Shown one piece after another: positions 56,415-64,000 of a stretch of 64,000 nucleotides of DNA. Under the pieces are notes generated by a model that worked only from the letters and a program-made list of their open reading frames with translations, ran no database searches and was not told the origin of the DNA. Source of the stretch: Luteococcus sanguinis (GTDB taxonomy: Bacteria > Actinomycetota > Actinomycetes > Propionibacteriales > Propionibacteriaceae); assembly GCF_039527675.1 (NCBI RefSeq), contig NZ_BAAAKI010000012.1:1-64000 (forward strand). Direction: 5' to 3'. Position 1 is the first letter of the stretch. Every line of letters starts with the position of its first letter. The position numbers and the translations under genes are program-made.

Positions 56415-57341
56415 GTGATCGGGGTGCTGAATGGGTTCGCGGCCATCTGGATCGTCGTCGGGGTGGGCTGGCTGCTGGCGCACGCAGGGGTGCTGCGTGC
56501 CGACAGCCAGCAGGTGCTCACCGGGGTCTCGTTCTTCGCCGGAAACCCGGCCCTGCTCCTGGTGATGATGAGCACCGCCGACATCCGCCGCCTCTTCGCC
56601 TGGAACCTGCTGGTCACCGTGCTGGCGACGATTGTCACCGGCCTGGTGTATCTGCTGCTGGCCAGGCTCGTCTGGAAGCCCGACCCCTCGCAGCGCGTCA
56701 TCGGATGCTTTTGCGCCGCCTACGTCAACGCCGGGAACATGGGCCTGCCGATCGCCGCCTATGTGCTGCACGACGTGACATGGATCGCACCCCTGTTGCT
56801 GGTTCAGGTGGGCGTGCTGCAGCCGCTCGGGCTGGCCATGCTGGACGCGGAGGTGACTCGTCAGGACGGCCGCGACCTTGGGTTTTGGCGTTACCTCTGG
56901 TTGCCCTTCCGGAACCCGATGACGATCGCTGTGCTGACGGGGCTGCTGTTGAACCTGGCCCACCTCGCCATCCCGACCGTGCTCAAGACCCCCCTGTCGA
57001 TGCTGGGCGGCCTTGCGGTGCCAACGATGCTGGTCGCCTTCGGCGTATCCCTCCGGCTGGGCCCGCTGCCCGGGAAGGCGGGGCGCACGGGCGAGCTCGT
57101 CGGCATCAGCCTGCTCAAGGTCGGCTTCCACCCCCTGCTGGCCCTGGCGCTGGCGCGTCTGATGGGTCTGGACCACGCTGCAACCGTCGCGGTCGTCGTC
57201 CTCGCGGGTCTGCCCACGGCCCAGAATGTCTTCACCCACGCCGTTCGCTACCAGACCGACATCCCGCTGGCCCGCGACGTGGTCTTCATCACCTCCATCG
57301 CCTCGATCGTGACCGTGGCAGCCCTGGCGAGCCTCGTCTGA
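56415..57341 (+). CDS. AEC family transporter
   Basis: The 308-residue inner-membrane protein has about ten hydrophobic segments and the auxin-efflux-carrier pattern: VLNGFAAIWIVVGVGWLLAHAGVL, FFAGNPALLLVMM, YVNAGNMGLPIAAYVL (conserved N-x-G-N-x-G-x-P), LAVPTMLVAFGVSLRLG and VVVLAGLPTAQNVFTHAVRYQ. The family exports organic acids such as malate or other small metabolites; the substrate is unknown. The start is GTG 56415, and GGGGGAG upstream serves as the ribosome-binding site. Confidence 0.93.
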   Translation: MIGVLNGFAAIWIVVGVGWLLAHAGVLRADSQQVLTGVSFFAGNPALLLVMMSTADIRRLFAWNLLVTVLATIVTGLVYLLLARLVWKPDPSQRVIGCFCAAYVNAGNMGLPIAAYVLHDVTWIAPLLLVQVGVLQPLGLAMLDAEVTRQDGRDLGFWRYLWLPFRNPMTIAVLTGLLLNLAHLAIPTVLKTPLSMLGGLAVPTMLVAFGVSLRLGPLPGKAGRTGELVGISLLKVGFHPLLALALARLMGLDHAATVAVVVLAGLPTAQNVFTHAVRYQTDIPLARDVVFITSIASIVTVAALASLV

Positions 57342-57356
57342 GCTAGGTTGCTGGGC

Positions 57357-58340
57357 GTGGACGAGCAGCAGAGCGGCCCCTTCGAGCAAGTGGGTGCCAA
57401 CCCGGACTTCGATTTCGACCAGAGCACTGCGCAGGCCTGGGAAGTCTTCCGTGGCCGACTGGCCGATGTCGTCTCGATGATCGAGGACGGTGCCGCCCTG
57501 ACCATCGGCACCGACCCGGTCGATCTCGACGACGCACCGTGGATTCGCTTCACCTGCCAGTCGCGCGCACGCCGCACCGATGAACCCGTCGTTCTGGCCG
57601 AGACCCCCAGCAATGCCACCCTCGCCGAGGACGAGCAGCTGAACGGCGAGGCACTGGATGACATGGGTTGTCTCGGCTGGAATGCCCCCTCGGGAGAAGG
57701 GGAGCATGCTGGCCCGAACTTCTGGCTCGAGAGGCCGCAGGAGCAGTCTGACCAGATCGCCCAAGTGGCAGTGCAGACGCTCACCGAGGTCTTCGGTGTG
57801 GTGCATCCGGTCTTCCTGGCACCCGACCAGCTCGCGGACGTGCTCAATCCCACGCCCGTGGTGGCGGAGGCCCCCGAAACAGCGCCGGTGGTCGAGGGCG
57901 TGGCCAGCCCCGTGACCATGCCGCGTGATCGCGAGCACCTCGACCAGTTGGTCGAGGCAGAGCTCACCGCCATGTTCGGGCACCCACCGATCCGCGACTC
58001 CGAAGGTGACGTGGCAATCCGGGTCGGCTCGTCGGTCGTGTTCGTCCGCACCGGCGCCGACGGCGGGGAGGTGGTGGTGTTCAGCCCCCTGGTGCACGAC
58101 GTGGAGGGACGCAGCCGCGCCGTTGAGGTGCTGAACGACCTGAACGTCGAGTCCCGCTATGGACGCTTCTCGTTGCACCGCGACCGGGTGTTCGTCTCGA
58201 TCAGCCTGTTCGCCCGGCCCTTCGTCCCGGCCCACCTGCACGAAGGCGTTCGGGTGATGTCGCAGCTCGCCGACGCCATCGACGACGATTTGGCCGTCAA
58301 GCTTCGCGGGCGGGTCAGCTACGACGACAAGGAGATGTGA
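57357..58340 (+). CDS. YbjN/CesT-type (TY-Chap-like) domain protein
   Basis: The 327-residue protein has no catalytic motif. An N-terminal domain (about 1-170) contains RGRLADVVSMIEDGAALTIG and GPNFWLERPQEQSDQIAQVAVQTLTEVFGVVHPVFL. A short linker follows. A C-terminal alpha/beta domain (AELTAMFGHPPIRDSEGDVAIRVGSSVVFVRTGADGGEVVVFSPLVHDVEGRSRAVEVLNDLNVESRYGRF) resembles YbjN and type III secretion chaperones. This pairing is typical of actinobacterial TY-Chap proteins thought to bind peptides. The role is unknown. The start is GTG 57357. It is soluble, acidic and cytoplasmic. Confidence 0.7.
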   Translation: MDEQQSGPFEQVGANPDFDFDQSTAQAWEVFRGRLADVVSMIEDGAALTIGTDPVDLDDAPWIRFTCQSRARRTDEPVVLAETPSNATLAEDEQLNGEALDDMGCLGWNAPSGEGEHAGPNFWLERPQEQSDQIAQVAVQTLTEVFGVVHPVFLAPDQLADVLNPTPVVAEAPETAPVVEGVASPVTMPRDREHLDQLVEAELTAMFGHPPIRDSEGDVAIRVGSSVVFVRTGADGGEVVVFSPLVHDVEGRSRAVEVLNDLNVESRYGRFSLHRDRVFVSISLFARPFVPAHLHEGVRVMSQLADAIDDDLAVKLRGRVSYDDKEM

Positions 58341-58407
58341 CCGTGGGATTGTCCGCCTGCTGCTGAAGGGACTCCCTTTTGTCCATGGCCATTGTTATGT
58401 TGGCCAC

Positions 58408-60861
58408 ATGGCATCCGTCGCGAACCTGCCCGAGATCACCAACGACGAACTCGCCCGTGTTGACGCATGGTGGCGGGCGAACAACTACCTGACCGTTGGC
58501 CAGATCTACCTGATGGAGAACGCGCTGCTGCGCGAGCCCTTGGCGGCCGAGCACATCAAGCCCCGACTGCTGGGCCACTGGGGCACCAGCCCCGGCCTCT
58601 CGTTCGAGTTCGCCCACCTGCAACGCCTGGTCCGGCTGACCGGCCAGCAGGCCATCTTCATCACCGGCCCCGGGCACGGCGGCCCGGCGATCGTCGCCGG
58701 CAGTTATCTCGAGGGCAGCTACACCGAGTGCTTCCCCAAGGTCACCCAGGACGCCGAGGGGCTGCGCAAGCTCTTCCGCCAGTTCTCGGCCCCCGGCGGC
58801 ATCCCCTCGCACGCGTCGGTGACCACCCCCGGCTCCATCCACGAGGGCGGCGAGCTCGGTTACGCGCTGATCCACGCCTTCGGCGCCGTGATGGACAACC
58901 CCGACCTTCTGGCCCTGTGCGTGGTCGGTGACGGCGAGGCCGAGACCGGTCCGCTGGAGGGTTCCTGGAAGGGCATCAGCTTCATCAACCCCGCCCGTGA
59001 CGGGGCCGTGCTGCCGATCCTGCACCTGAACGAGAACAAGATTGCCGGCCCGACGGTGCTGGGTCGCAAACCGGACGAGGAGGTGCACAAGCTCTTCGAG
59101 GGCCACGGCTATCGGGTGATCGAGGTGCGCGTGGCGGACGGTGACGACCCCGAGACGCTGCAGGCTGCGCACCGCGATTTTGCCGCGGCGATCGCGGACG
59201 CGCACTCCCAGATCCTCGAGATCCAGGCCGCTGCCCGCGGTGGCGATTGGGACGCGGTGCGTCCGCAGTGGCCGATGATCATCTTCCGCCACCCGAAGGG
59301 ATGGACCGGCCCGCACGAGGTCGACGGCACGCAGGTGGAGGGCACCTGGCGTGCCCACCAGGTGCCGTTGGCGGGGGTGAAGGACGACGCCGAGCACCTG
59401 GCCATCCTCGAGGGCTGGCTGAAGAGCTACCGTCCCGAGGAACTCTTCGATGCCAATGGTGCCCCGAGCGAGATCGTCACCTCCAACAATCCCTCCGGTG
59501 AGCTGCGCGTCAGCGCGAACCCCCATGCCAATGGTGGTCTGCTCACGCAGGACCTGGACCTGCCCGACTTCCGCGAGCTGGCCGTCGACGTCCCGTCGCC
59601 CGCGCAGGAACGCTCCGAGTCGACGCGCAAACTGGGCGAGTTCATGAAGGGCATCTACGAGCGCAACCCGCACAACTTCCGCCTCTTCTGCCCCGACGAG
59701 ACGAACTCCAACCGCCTGGGCGCCGTCTTCGACGTCACAGACCGGGCCTTCATGGAGCAGACCCACCAGCCCCAGGACGGCAAGATCAGCCGCGACGGAC
59801 GGGTGATGGAGGTGCTCAGCGAGCACAACTGCCATGGCTGGCTCGAGGGCTACACCCTGACCGGGCGCCACGGACTGTTCGCCACCTACGAGTCCTTCGC
59901 CATGGTGAGCGCATCGCAGACCGTCCAGCACGGCAAGTGGCTGGACGAGGCCAACGGGCTCGACTGGCGCGCCGACATCCCCAGCCTCAACATCCTGCTG
60001 ACCAGCACCTGTTGGCGCAATGACCACAACGGCTTCTCCCACCAGGGTCCGGGCCTGATCCAGAACGTCCTCACACAACGCGGTGAGGTGGCCCGGGTCT
60101 ACCTGCCGCCGGACGCGAACTCGCTGCTCAGCGTCGCCGACCATGCCTTCCGCAGCCGCAACTACCTCAATGTCATCGTCATCGACAAGCAGCCGCAACC
60201 GCAGTGGATGACCATGGACGAGGCGATCAAGCACTGCACCGCAGGTGCGGGCATCTGGGGCTGGGCGGGCAACGAGGACGGCCACGGTGAGCCCGACATC
60301 GTGCTGGCCTGCGCTGGCGACGTCGTCACCATGGAGACGGTCGCCGCCGCCGAGATCCTGAAGCAGCGGCTGCCCGGCCTCAAGACGCGGGTCGTCAACG
60401 TGGTGGACCTGATGACACTGATCCGCCCGAAGGACCATCCGCACGGCATGGACGAGACCTTTTTCAGCGAGCTGTTCACCACCTCCAAGGACGTCGTCTT
60501 CGCCTTCCACGGCTACCCCGGCGCGATCCACCAGCTGGTGCACGGCCGCCCCGACGCCGACCGCTTCCGCGTGCGCGGCTTCATCGAGGAGGGCACCACC
60601 ACCACGCCCTTCGACATGGTGGTCCGCAACCGGGTCAGCCGCTACCACCTCGTGATGGACGCGATCAACAACGCGAAGATCACCCCTCCGGGCGCCAGCG
60701 AGCTGAAGGCCTGGTGCCAGGCTCAGCTGGAGCGCCACGAGAGCTACATCGTCGAGCACCTCGAGGACATGCCGGAGGTCAGCCAGTGGAAGTTCGGCTA
60801 CCAGCAGTCGGTTGACGGTGCCGGTAACGCCGAGGCGGACACGGAAGGGGCCAAGGCCTGA
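58408..60861 (+). CDS. xfp: Phosphoketolase (xylulose-5-phosphate/fructose-6-phosphate)
   Basis: The enzyme cleaves xylulose 5-phosphate or fructose 6-phosphate with phosphate to acetyl phosphate using thiamine diphosphate. The 817-residue protein has RPLLGHWGTSPGLSFEFAHLQRL (phosphoketolase signature), ITGPGHGGPAIVAGSYLEG, VVGDGEAETGPLEGSWKGISFINP with the downstream LNENKI (ThDP motif GDG...N), FRLFCPDETNSNRL, EGYTLTGRHGLFATYESFAMV and HQGPGLI. The length matches the family. ATG 58408 has no Shine-Dalgarno sequence; a TATGTT lies seven bases upstream, so the mRNA could be leaderless. It overlaps the next gene by one base. Confidence 0.96.
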   Translation: MASVANLPEITNDELARVDAWWRANNYLTVGQIYLMENALLREPLAAEHIKPRLLGHWGTSPGLSFEFAHLQRLVRLTGQQAIFITGPGHGGPAIVAGSYLEGSYTECFPKVTQDAEGLRKLFRQFSAPGGIPSHASVTTPGSIHEGGELGYALIHAFGAVMDNPDLLALCVVGDGEAETGPLEGSWKGISFINPARDGAVLPILHLNENKIAGPTVLGRKPDEEVHKLFEGHGYRVIEVRVADGDDPETLQAAHRDFAAAIADAHSQILEIQAAARGGDWDAVRPQWPMIIFRHPKGWTGPHEVDGTQVEGTWRAHQVPLAGVKDDAEHLAILEGWLKSYRPEELFDANGAPSEIVTSNNPSGELRVSANPHANGGLLTQDLDLPDFRELAVDVPSPAQERSESTRKLGEFMKGIYERNPHNFRLFCPDETNSNRLGAVFDVTDRAFMEQTHQPQDGKISRDGRVMEVLSEHNCHGWLEGYTLTGRHGLFATYESFAMVSASQTVQHGKWLDEANGLDWRADIPSLNILLTSTCWRNDHNGFSHQGPGLIQNVLTQRGEVARVYLPPDANSLLSVADHAFRSRNYLNVIVIDKQPQPQWMTMDEAIKHCTAGAGIWGWAGNEDGHGEPDIVLACAGDVVTMETVAAAEILKQRLPGLKTRVVNVVDLMTLIRPKDHPHGMDETFFSELFTTSKDVVFAFHGYPGAIHQLVHGRPDADRFRVRGFIEEGTTTTPFDMVVRNRVSRYHLVMDAINNAKITPPGASELKAWCQAQLERHESYIVEHLEDMPEVSQWKFGYQQSVDGAGNAEADTEGAKA

Positions 60862-61256
60862 TGGATGGCTATTTCACGGCGCTGGACGAGCAGGAGTGCG
60901 CACGCCTGCTGAAGGAGAACCAGGTTGGGCGAGTCGCCTTCCATGGCCCCGGGGGGATGACGATCATCCCGGTGGCCTACCTCTTCGACGGTGCGCGCCT
61001 CGTGTTGAGCACCGGGGGTGGCACGGCGCTGGGTGGGCTGGCCGATGACACGCCCGTCGCCTTCGAGGTGGACGAGTTCGACCCCGAGACCCGCAATGGC
61101 TGGTCGGTGATGGCCCGTGGGCGGATCCGGGTGACGGAGAACGCCAAGGAGCGTCCGTCTGCACCGATGCCCTGGGCCCCGGGGCCCAGGGACCAGGTGC
61201 GGATCATCAAGGTGACCGGTTTGTCCGGTCGGGCCGTGTCCGACCGGGAGGGGTGA
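60861..61256 (+). CDS. Pyridoxamine 5'-phosphate oxidase family protein
   Basis: The 131-residue protein is a short split-barrel flavin-binding type: LDEQECARLLKENQVGRVAFHG, MTIIPVAYLFDGARLVLSTGGGTAL, PVAFEVDEFDPETRNGWSVMARGRIRV. Such proteins bind FMN, F420 or haem; many are nitroreductase-like or stress proteins rather than vitamin B6 enzymes. Its ATG overlaps the phosphoketolase stop by one base (TGATG), and the universal stress protein gene follows directly, so the three form one operon. The cofactor is uncertain. Confidence 0.88.
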   Translation: MDGYFTALDEQECARLLKENQVGRVAFHGPGGMTIIPVAYLFDGARLVLSTGGGTALGGLADDTPVAFEVDEFDPETRNGWSVMARGRIRVTENAKERPSAPMPWAPGPRDQVRIIKVTGLSGRAVSDREG

Positions 61257-61261
61257 GCACG

Positions 61262-62125
61262 ATGACCACCAGGATCGTTGTCGGTGTCGACGGCTCCGAG
61301 GATGGCCTGCGCGCCGTCCGTTACGCGGCCACGGCCGTCGCGGCACTCGAGGGTGAACTGCATCTGGTGCATGCCGTCGATGACGCGGTGCTGGCTGGCG
61401 CGTGGGGAGTCGTCTACGACCCGAGCCTGCTGCAGCAGGCAGGGGAGCAGGCCACCCGGCTCGCATCCGACGAGGCTCGGGCGATGGGCCTGCGCGATCA
61501 CCAGATCCGAACCGAGGTGGTGCTCGGCAATCCCTCGTCCGTCCTGGCGCGACTCAGCGAGGGGGCGGAGCTCCTGGTCGTCGGCCGTCGATCCCTGTCC
61601 GGGCTGGAGCGGATGTTCGTCGGCTCCACCTCCGTGTCGGTCGCGCTCGGGGCCAAGTGCCCGGTGGTGGTGATCTCCAATGCCGTGAACCCCGAGATGA
61701 CCGGCGCCCATTCACTGGTGACGGTTGGCATCGACGCGGAGGATCACTCGTCCGTCACGCTCGACTGGGCCTTCGCCGAGGCCCAGCGGCGCACGGATCA
61801 TGGGCACCCCACCGGGGTTCGCGTGGTCCACGTCCTCACCCCGACCCCGATGGATGCGGTGAACCCCGAGAGCATCGACCCGCTCATCCAGCGCGCCGGC
61901 CAGGCGGTCGAGGGCTTGCTCGCCTCCCTACGCACGAAACACCCCTTCCTCGAGGTCCAGGTGGATGTGCTGACCGGCGCCCCCGTGGACGAGATGGTCG
62001 CCGAGACCGATCGCACCGACCTCTTCGTGCTCGGTGCCCAGCGCTCCCGGCGCCTGGGGATGGCCAGTGGCGTGCTCCGGGGCGTGTTGGCCCACGCGAA
62101 GAGTCCGGTGGCCCTGGTTCGTTGA
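61262..62125 (+). CDS. Universal stress protein (tandem UspA domains)
   Basis: The 287-residue protein has two UspA folds. The first has RIVVGVDGSEDGLRAVRYAATAV and ELLVVGRRSLSGLERMFVGSTSVSVALGAKCPVVVI (ATP-binding G-x2-G-x9-G-S/T). The second has LVTVGIDAEDHSSVTLDWAFAEAQRR and DLFVLGAQRSRRLGMASGVLRGVLAHAKSPVALVR. The tandem form is typical of actinobacterial hypoxia/dormancy genes such as the DosR regulon. GGAGGGG lies nine bases before ATG 61262; a GTG at 61253 would overlap this site and the preceding stop. Its operon with phosphoketolase suggests an energy-limitation response. Confidence 0.93.
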   Translation: MTTRIVVGVDGSEDGLRAVRYAATAVAALEGELHLVHAVDDAVLAGAWGVVYDPSLLQQAGEQATRLASDEARAMGLRDHQIRTEVVLGNPSSVLARLSEGAELLVVGRRSLSGLERMFVGSTSVSVALGAKCPVVVISNAVNPEMTGAHSLVTVGIDAEDHSSVTLDWAFAEAQRRTDHGHPTGVRVVHVLTPTPMDAVNPESIDPLIQRAGQAVEGLLASLRTKHPFLEVQVDVLTGAPVDEMVAETDRTDLFVLGAQRSRRLGMASGVLRGVLAHAKSPVALVR

Positions 62126-62384
62126 GCTTCGACCGCCGGGCGCATGTCAGGTGCCGCGTGCTGATGAATCCATGCGAGCGACATTGACCTGGGGCCCGGA
62201 CGGGGCGGCCCTGCGGCAGGGTGCGACCCAGGACCGCGATGTGAGCTCCAAGGTGGTGACCCTGGAGCCCAGCGCCCGTCACGGGCGGCCAAGCCGAGAT
62301 GTCGCTCATTGGCATCCCGCGCATCCGGCCATCGGGGGGCTGAGCCAGCCTCAGCTGGCTTTGGGGCTCGCCTAGACTCGCCGC
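62126..62384. other. Intergenic region between stress protein and oxidoreductase
   Basis: This 259-base region has no convincing gene; short open frames here lack ribosome-binding sites. AGCCAG-CCTCAG-CTGGCT followed by TTT at 62343-62363 may terminate the phosphoketolase operon. Confidence 0.4.
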
Positions 62385-63404
62385 GTGCGAGCGATCACCC
62401 ATGCCTCCCATGGCGGCCCCGAGGTCACCAGCCTCAGCAATGTCCCAGACCCGGTTGCCAGCCCCGGGCAGGTGCTCGTGCGGGTGGCAGGCGTCGGTCT
62501 GAACCCCGTGGACGCGCACCAGCGCACGGGTGCGTTCAAGCTGATCCAGCCCTTCGACTTCCCGCAGGTGGCCGGCAACGAACTCTCCGGCGTCGTCGCC
62601 GCGGTCGGTGCCGGGGTGGACGCCTTCGCCGTGGGTGACCGCGTGATGGCGCGGACGCCCGGTGTCGGCGCCTTTGCCGAGCTGGTGGCAGTTCCGGCTG
62701 CCGTGCTGGCTCCGGCGCCCGCGACGATCCCGCTGGTGGATGCGGCGGCCATCCCGCTCGCCGGGCTCACCGCCCAGCAGGCCCTCGGCGGCGATCACCT
62801 CGACCTGCAGCCCGGGGAACGGCTGCTCATCACCGGCGGCGCCGGGGGAGTGGGCCTGTTCGCCATCCAGCTGGCCAAACTGGCCGGTGCCCACGTCACC
62901 ACCACCGCGTCCTCCGCCGGCCGCGAGGTCGTCACCCGACTCGGTGCTGACGAGGTCATCGACTACCACGAGCGAGCCGTCTCGGCGGGGCCGGAACGCT
63001 TCGACAAGGTGCTGGACCTCGTGGGCGGGGACACCTTGACCGACCTGTTCGCCTCGGTCGAACCGGGCGCCAAGGTCGTCAACCTGTCCGGTCCCTTCAG
63101 CCCCGGCTCCCTCCAGCCCTACGTGAAGGGGGCGAAGAAGCTGCTGGTCGCCGGCGTGGAATGGGCCTCCAGCCGCAAGGTGCGTGCGCTCGCCAAGAAG
63201 GCCGGAGCCAGCTACGAGGCCTTCTTGATGCACGCCGATGGCGAAGGTCTTTCCGAGTTGTCCTCGCTGGTCGAGCAGGGGAAGCTGGAGGTCGTCGTCG
63301 ACTCCCGGCATGCACTGGGCGACTTCCCGGTGGCCTTCGAGCGGCTGGAGTCGCACCGAGCCAAGGGCAAGGTGCTGATCGCATTCGACCCCAGCCTGGG
63401 CTGA
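62385..63404 (+). CDS. NADP-dependent quinone oxidoreductase / zinc-independent MDR family
   Basis: The 339-residue protein belongs to the medium-chain dehydrogenase/reductase superfamily: VLVRVAGVGLNPVDAHQRTGAF, FPQVAGNELSGVVAAVGAGVDAFAVGDRV, LAGLTAQQALGG, the nucleotide-binding LITGGAGGVGLFAIQLAKLAGAHVTTT, and a C-terminal KLEVVVDSRHALGDFPVAFERLESHRAKGKVLIAF. The catalytic zinc ligands of alcohol dehydrogenases are absent, so it is a quinone-oxidoreductase/enoyl-reductase type using NADPH. The substrate is unknown. The start is GTG 62385. It stands alone. Confidence 0.93.
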   Translation: MRAITHASHGGPEVTSLSNVPDPVASPGQVLVRVAGVGLNPVDAHQRTGAFKLIQPFDFPQVAGNELSGVVAAVGAGVDAFAVGDRVMARTPGVGAFAELVAVPAAVLAPAPATIPLVDAAAIPLAGLTAQQALGGDHLDLQPGERLLITGGAGGVGLFAIQLAKLAGAHVTTTASSAGREVVTRLGADEVIDYHERAVSAGPERFDKVLDLVGGDTLTDLFASVEPGAKVVNLSGPFSPGSLQPYVKGAKKLLVAGVEWASSRKVRALAKKAGASYEAFLMHADGEGLSELSSLVEQGKLEVVVDSRHALGDFPVAFERLESHRAKGKVLIAFDPSLG

Positions 63405-63462
63405 TCCTGTGCGGGCCCGACACCACGAAGGCCTTGCGGCCCACCGGTAGCCTTGGACCGCC

Positions 63463-64000
63463 ATGACCAATCCCGCCCAGATCGTCGAACCCATCCCAGT
63501 GGCCGAACCGCGCATCGAGTTCGACCCGGCGCTCCCGATCGCGGAGCACGCCCAGGAGATCGCCGAGCTGATCCGCGACCACCAGGTCGTCGTTGTCGCC
63601 GGTGAGACCGGATCTGGCAAGACCACCCAGCTGCCCAAGATCGCGATGATGCTCGGCCGCAGGCGCGTCGCGCACACCCAGCCGCGCCGGATTGCCGCCC
63701 GCACGGTGGCCGAACGCATCGCCGATGAGATGGCGGTCTCCATCGGTGACCTGGTCGGCTACCAGGTGCGGTTCACCCGCAAGGCGTCCAAGGACACGAG
63801 GGTGAAGGTGATGACCGACGGCGTGCTGCTGGCCGAGATCACCCATGACCGGGACCTGAAGAAGTACGACACGATCATCATCGACGAGGCGCACGAACGC
63901 AGTCTCAACATCGACTTCCTGCTCGGCTACCTCAAGCAGTTGCTGCCGCGGCGTCCCGAGCTGCGGGTCATCGTCACCTCCGCCACCATCGACACCGCCC
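63463..64000 (+). CDS. hrpA: ATP-dependent RNA helicase HrpA, 5' part (cut by window end)
   Basis: The 179 visible residues contain the DEAH-box core start: FDPALPIAEHAQEIAELIRDHQVVVVAGETGSGKTTQLPKIAMML (Walker A AGETGSGKTT), the motif Ia HTQPRRIAARTVAERIADEM, GDLVGYQVRFTRKASKDTRVKVMTDGVLLAEI, the DEAH box DTIIIDEAHERSLNIDFLLGYL and VIVTSATIDTA at the edge. HrpA is a large helicase of about 1,300 residues acting on stalled ribosomes and mRNA. The ATG at 63463 fits. The frame is open at the window end. Confidence 0.95.
   Translation, partial: MTNPAQIVEPIPVAEPRIEFDPALPIAEHAQEIAELIRDHQVVVVAGETGSGKTTQLPKIAMMLGRRRVAHTQPRRIAARTVAERIADEMAVSIGDLVGYQVRFTRKASKDTRVKVMTDGVLLAEITHDRDLKKYDTIIIDEAHERSLNIDFLLGYLKQLLPRRPELRVIVTSATIDTA

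Noticed and set aside
54864..58241. 1,125-residue minus-strand frame
   Set aside because: It spans antisense of the CueP-like, AEC and YbjN-like genes and passes through the ferritin gene in another frame; the His/Gly/Gln/Asp-rich composition indicates a shadow frame.
58315..60759. 814-residue minus-strand frame opposite phosphoketolase
   Set aside because: Exact antisense of xfp, with no recognisable domain.

Overview
The window is high-GC DNA from an actinobacterium. The best fit is the Propionibacteriaceae, judging by gene order and content: DUF3046-recA-recX, pgsA-cinA-clgR, nrdR with a B12-dependent nrdJ, and lexA divergent from a small membrane protein. The genus cannot be fixed from sequence reading alone. 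Genes are packed tightly, often with 4-base ATGA/GTGA overlaps. Most of the window is chromosomal housekeeping DNA. The accessory-looking part is confined to the first 4 kb and to a broken hipBA module near 12-13 kb. A run of 15 N at 7762-7776 is an assembly gap that truncates ribH.

Layout. 1-4.0 kb: an Asp/Glu-racemase-family gene, an IS110-family insertion sequence, a small unknown gene, a GNAT acetyltransferase and a lincosamide/aminoglycoside-type nucleotidyltransferase. 4.2-7.8 kb: an FMN riboswitch followed by ribD-ribE-ribBA-ribH. 7.8-11.7 kb: leuB, ilvE and cimA. 11.8-13.2 kb: hipB and a frameshifted hipA. 13.3-16.4 kb: deoA, a fumarylacetoacetase-family gene and a CPBP protease. 16.4-16.7 kb: tRNA-Gln(CTG), tRNA-Glu(CTC) and a strong terminator. 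16.8-19.6 kb: an IclR-type regulator divergent from leuCD. 19.9-26.5 kb: HU, an acyltransferase, ddl, a stand-alone Lrp/AsnC sensor domain, thiL and ftsK. 26.7-29.7 kb: rimO, pgsA, cinA and clgR. 29.8-35.2 kb: a DeoR regulator and the giant helicase Lhr. 35.3-37.3 kb: DUF3046, recA and recX with an SOS promoter. 37.4-47.5 kb: rny, galM, miaB, an MT0933-like protein, miaA, dapF, hflX and a DinG-type helicase. 47.5-54.8 kb: DUF167, lexA, an SOS-controlled small membrane protein, an RDD protein, DUF2752, nrdR and nrdJ. 55-64 kb: a CueP-like lipoprotein, ferritin, an AEC transporter, a YbjN/CesT-like protein, phosphoketolase with a PNPOx-like protein and a universal stress protein, a quinone oxidoreductase, and the start of hrpA.

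How the genes work together. cimA, leuC, leuD, leuB and ilvE supply most of a citramalate route to isoleucine, as well as leucine synthesis, and the IclR protein is the likely controller of leuCD. The rib genes make riboflavin under FMN control. recA, lexA and the membrane protein beside lexA carry clear CGAAC-N4-GTTCG LexA boxes and form a local SOS circuit. The nrdR-nrdJ control region is the densest regulatory site here: tandem NrdR boxes, a helically phased series of DnaA-like TCCACA hexamers, and a four-copy 15-bp repeat just before the nrdR start. No complete new multi-gene system is evident. The most interesting leads are the IS110 element with structured flanks (possible bridge RNA), the SOS-controlled 129-residue membrane protein, and the nrdR leader.
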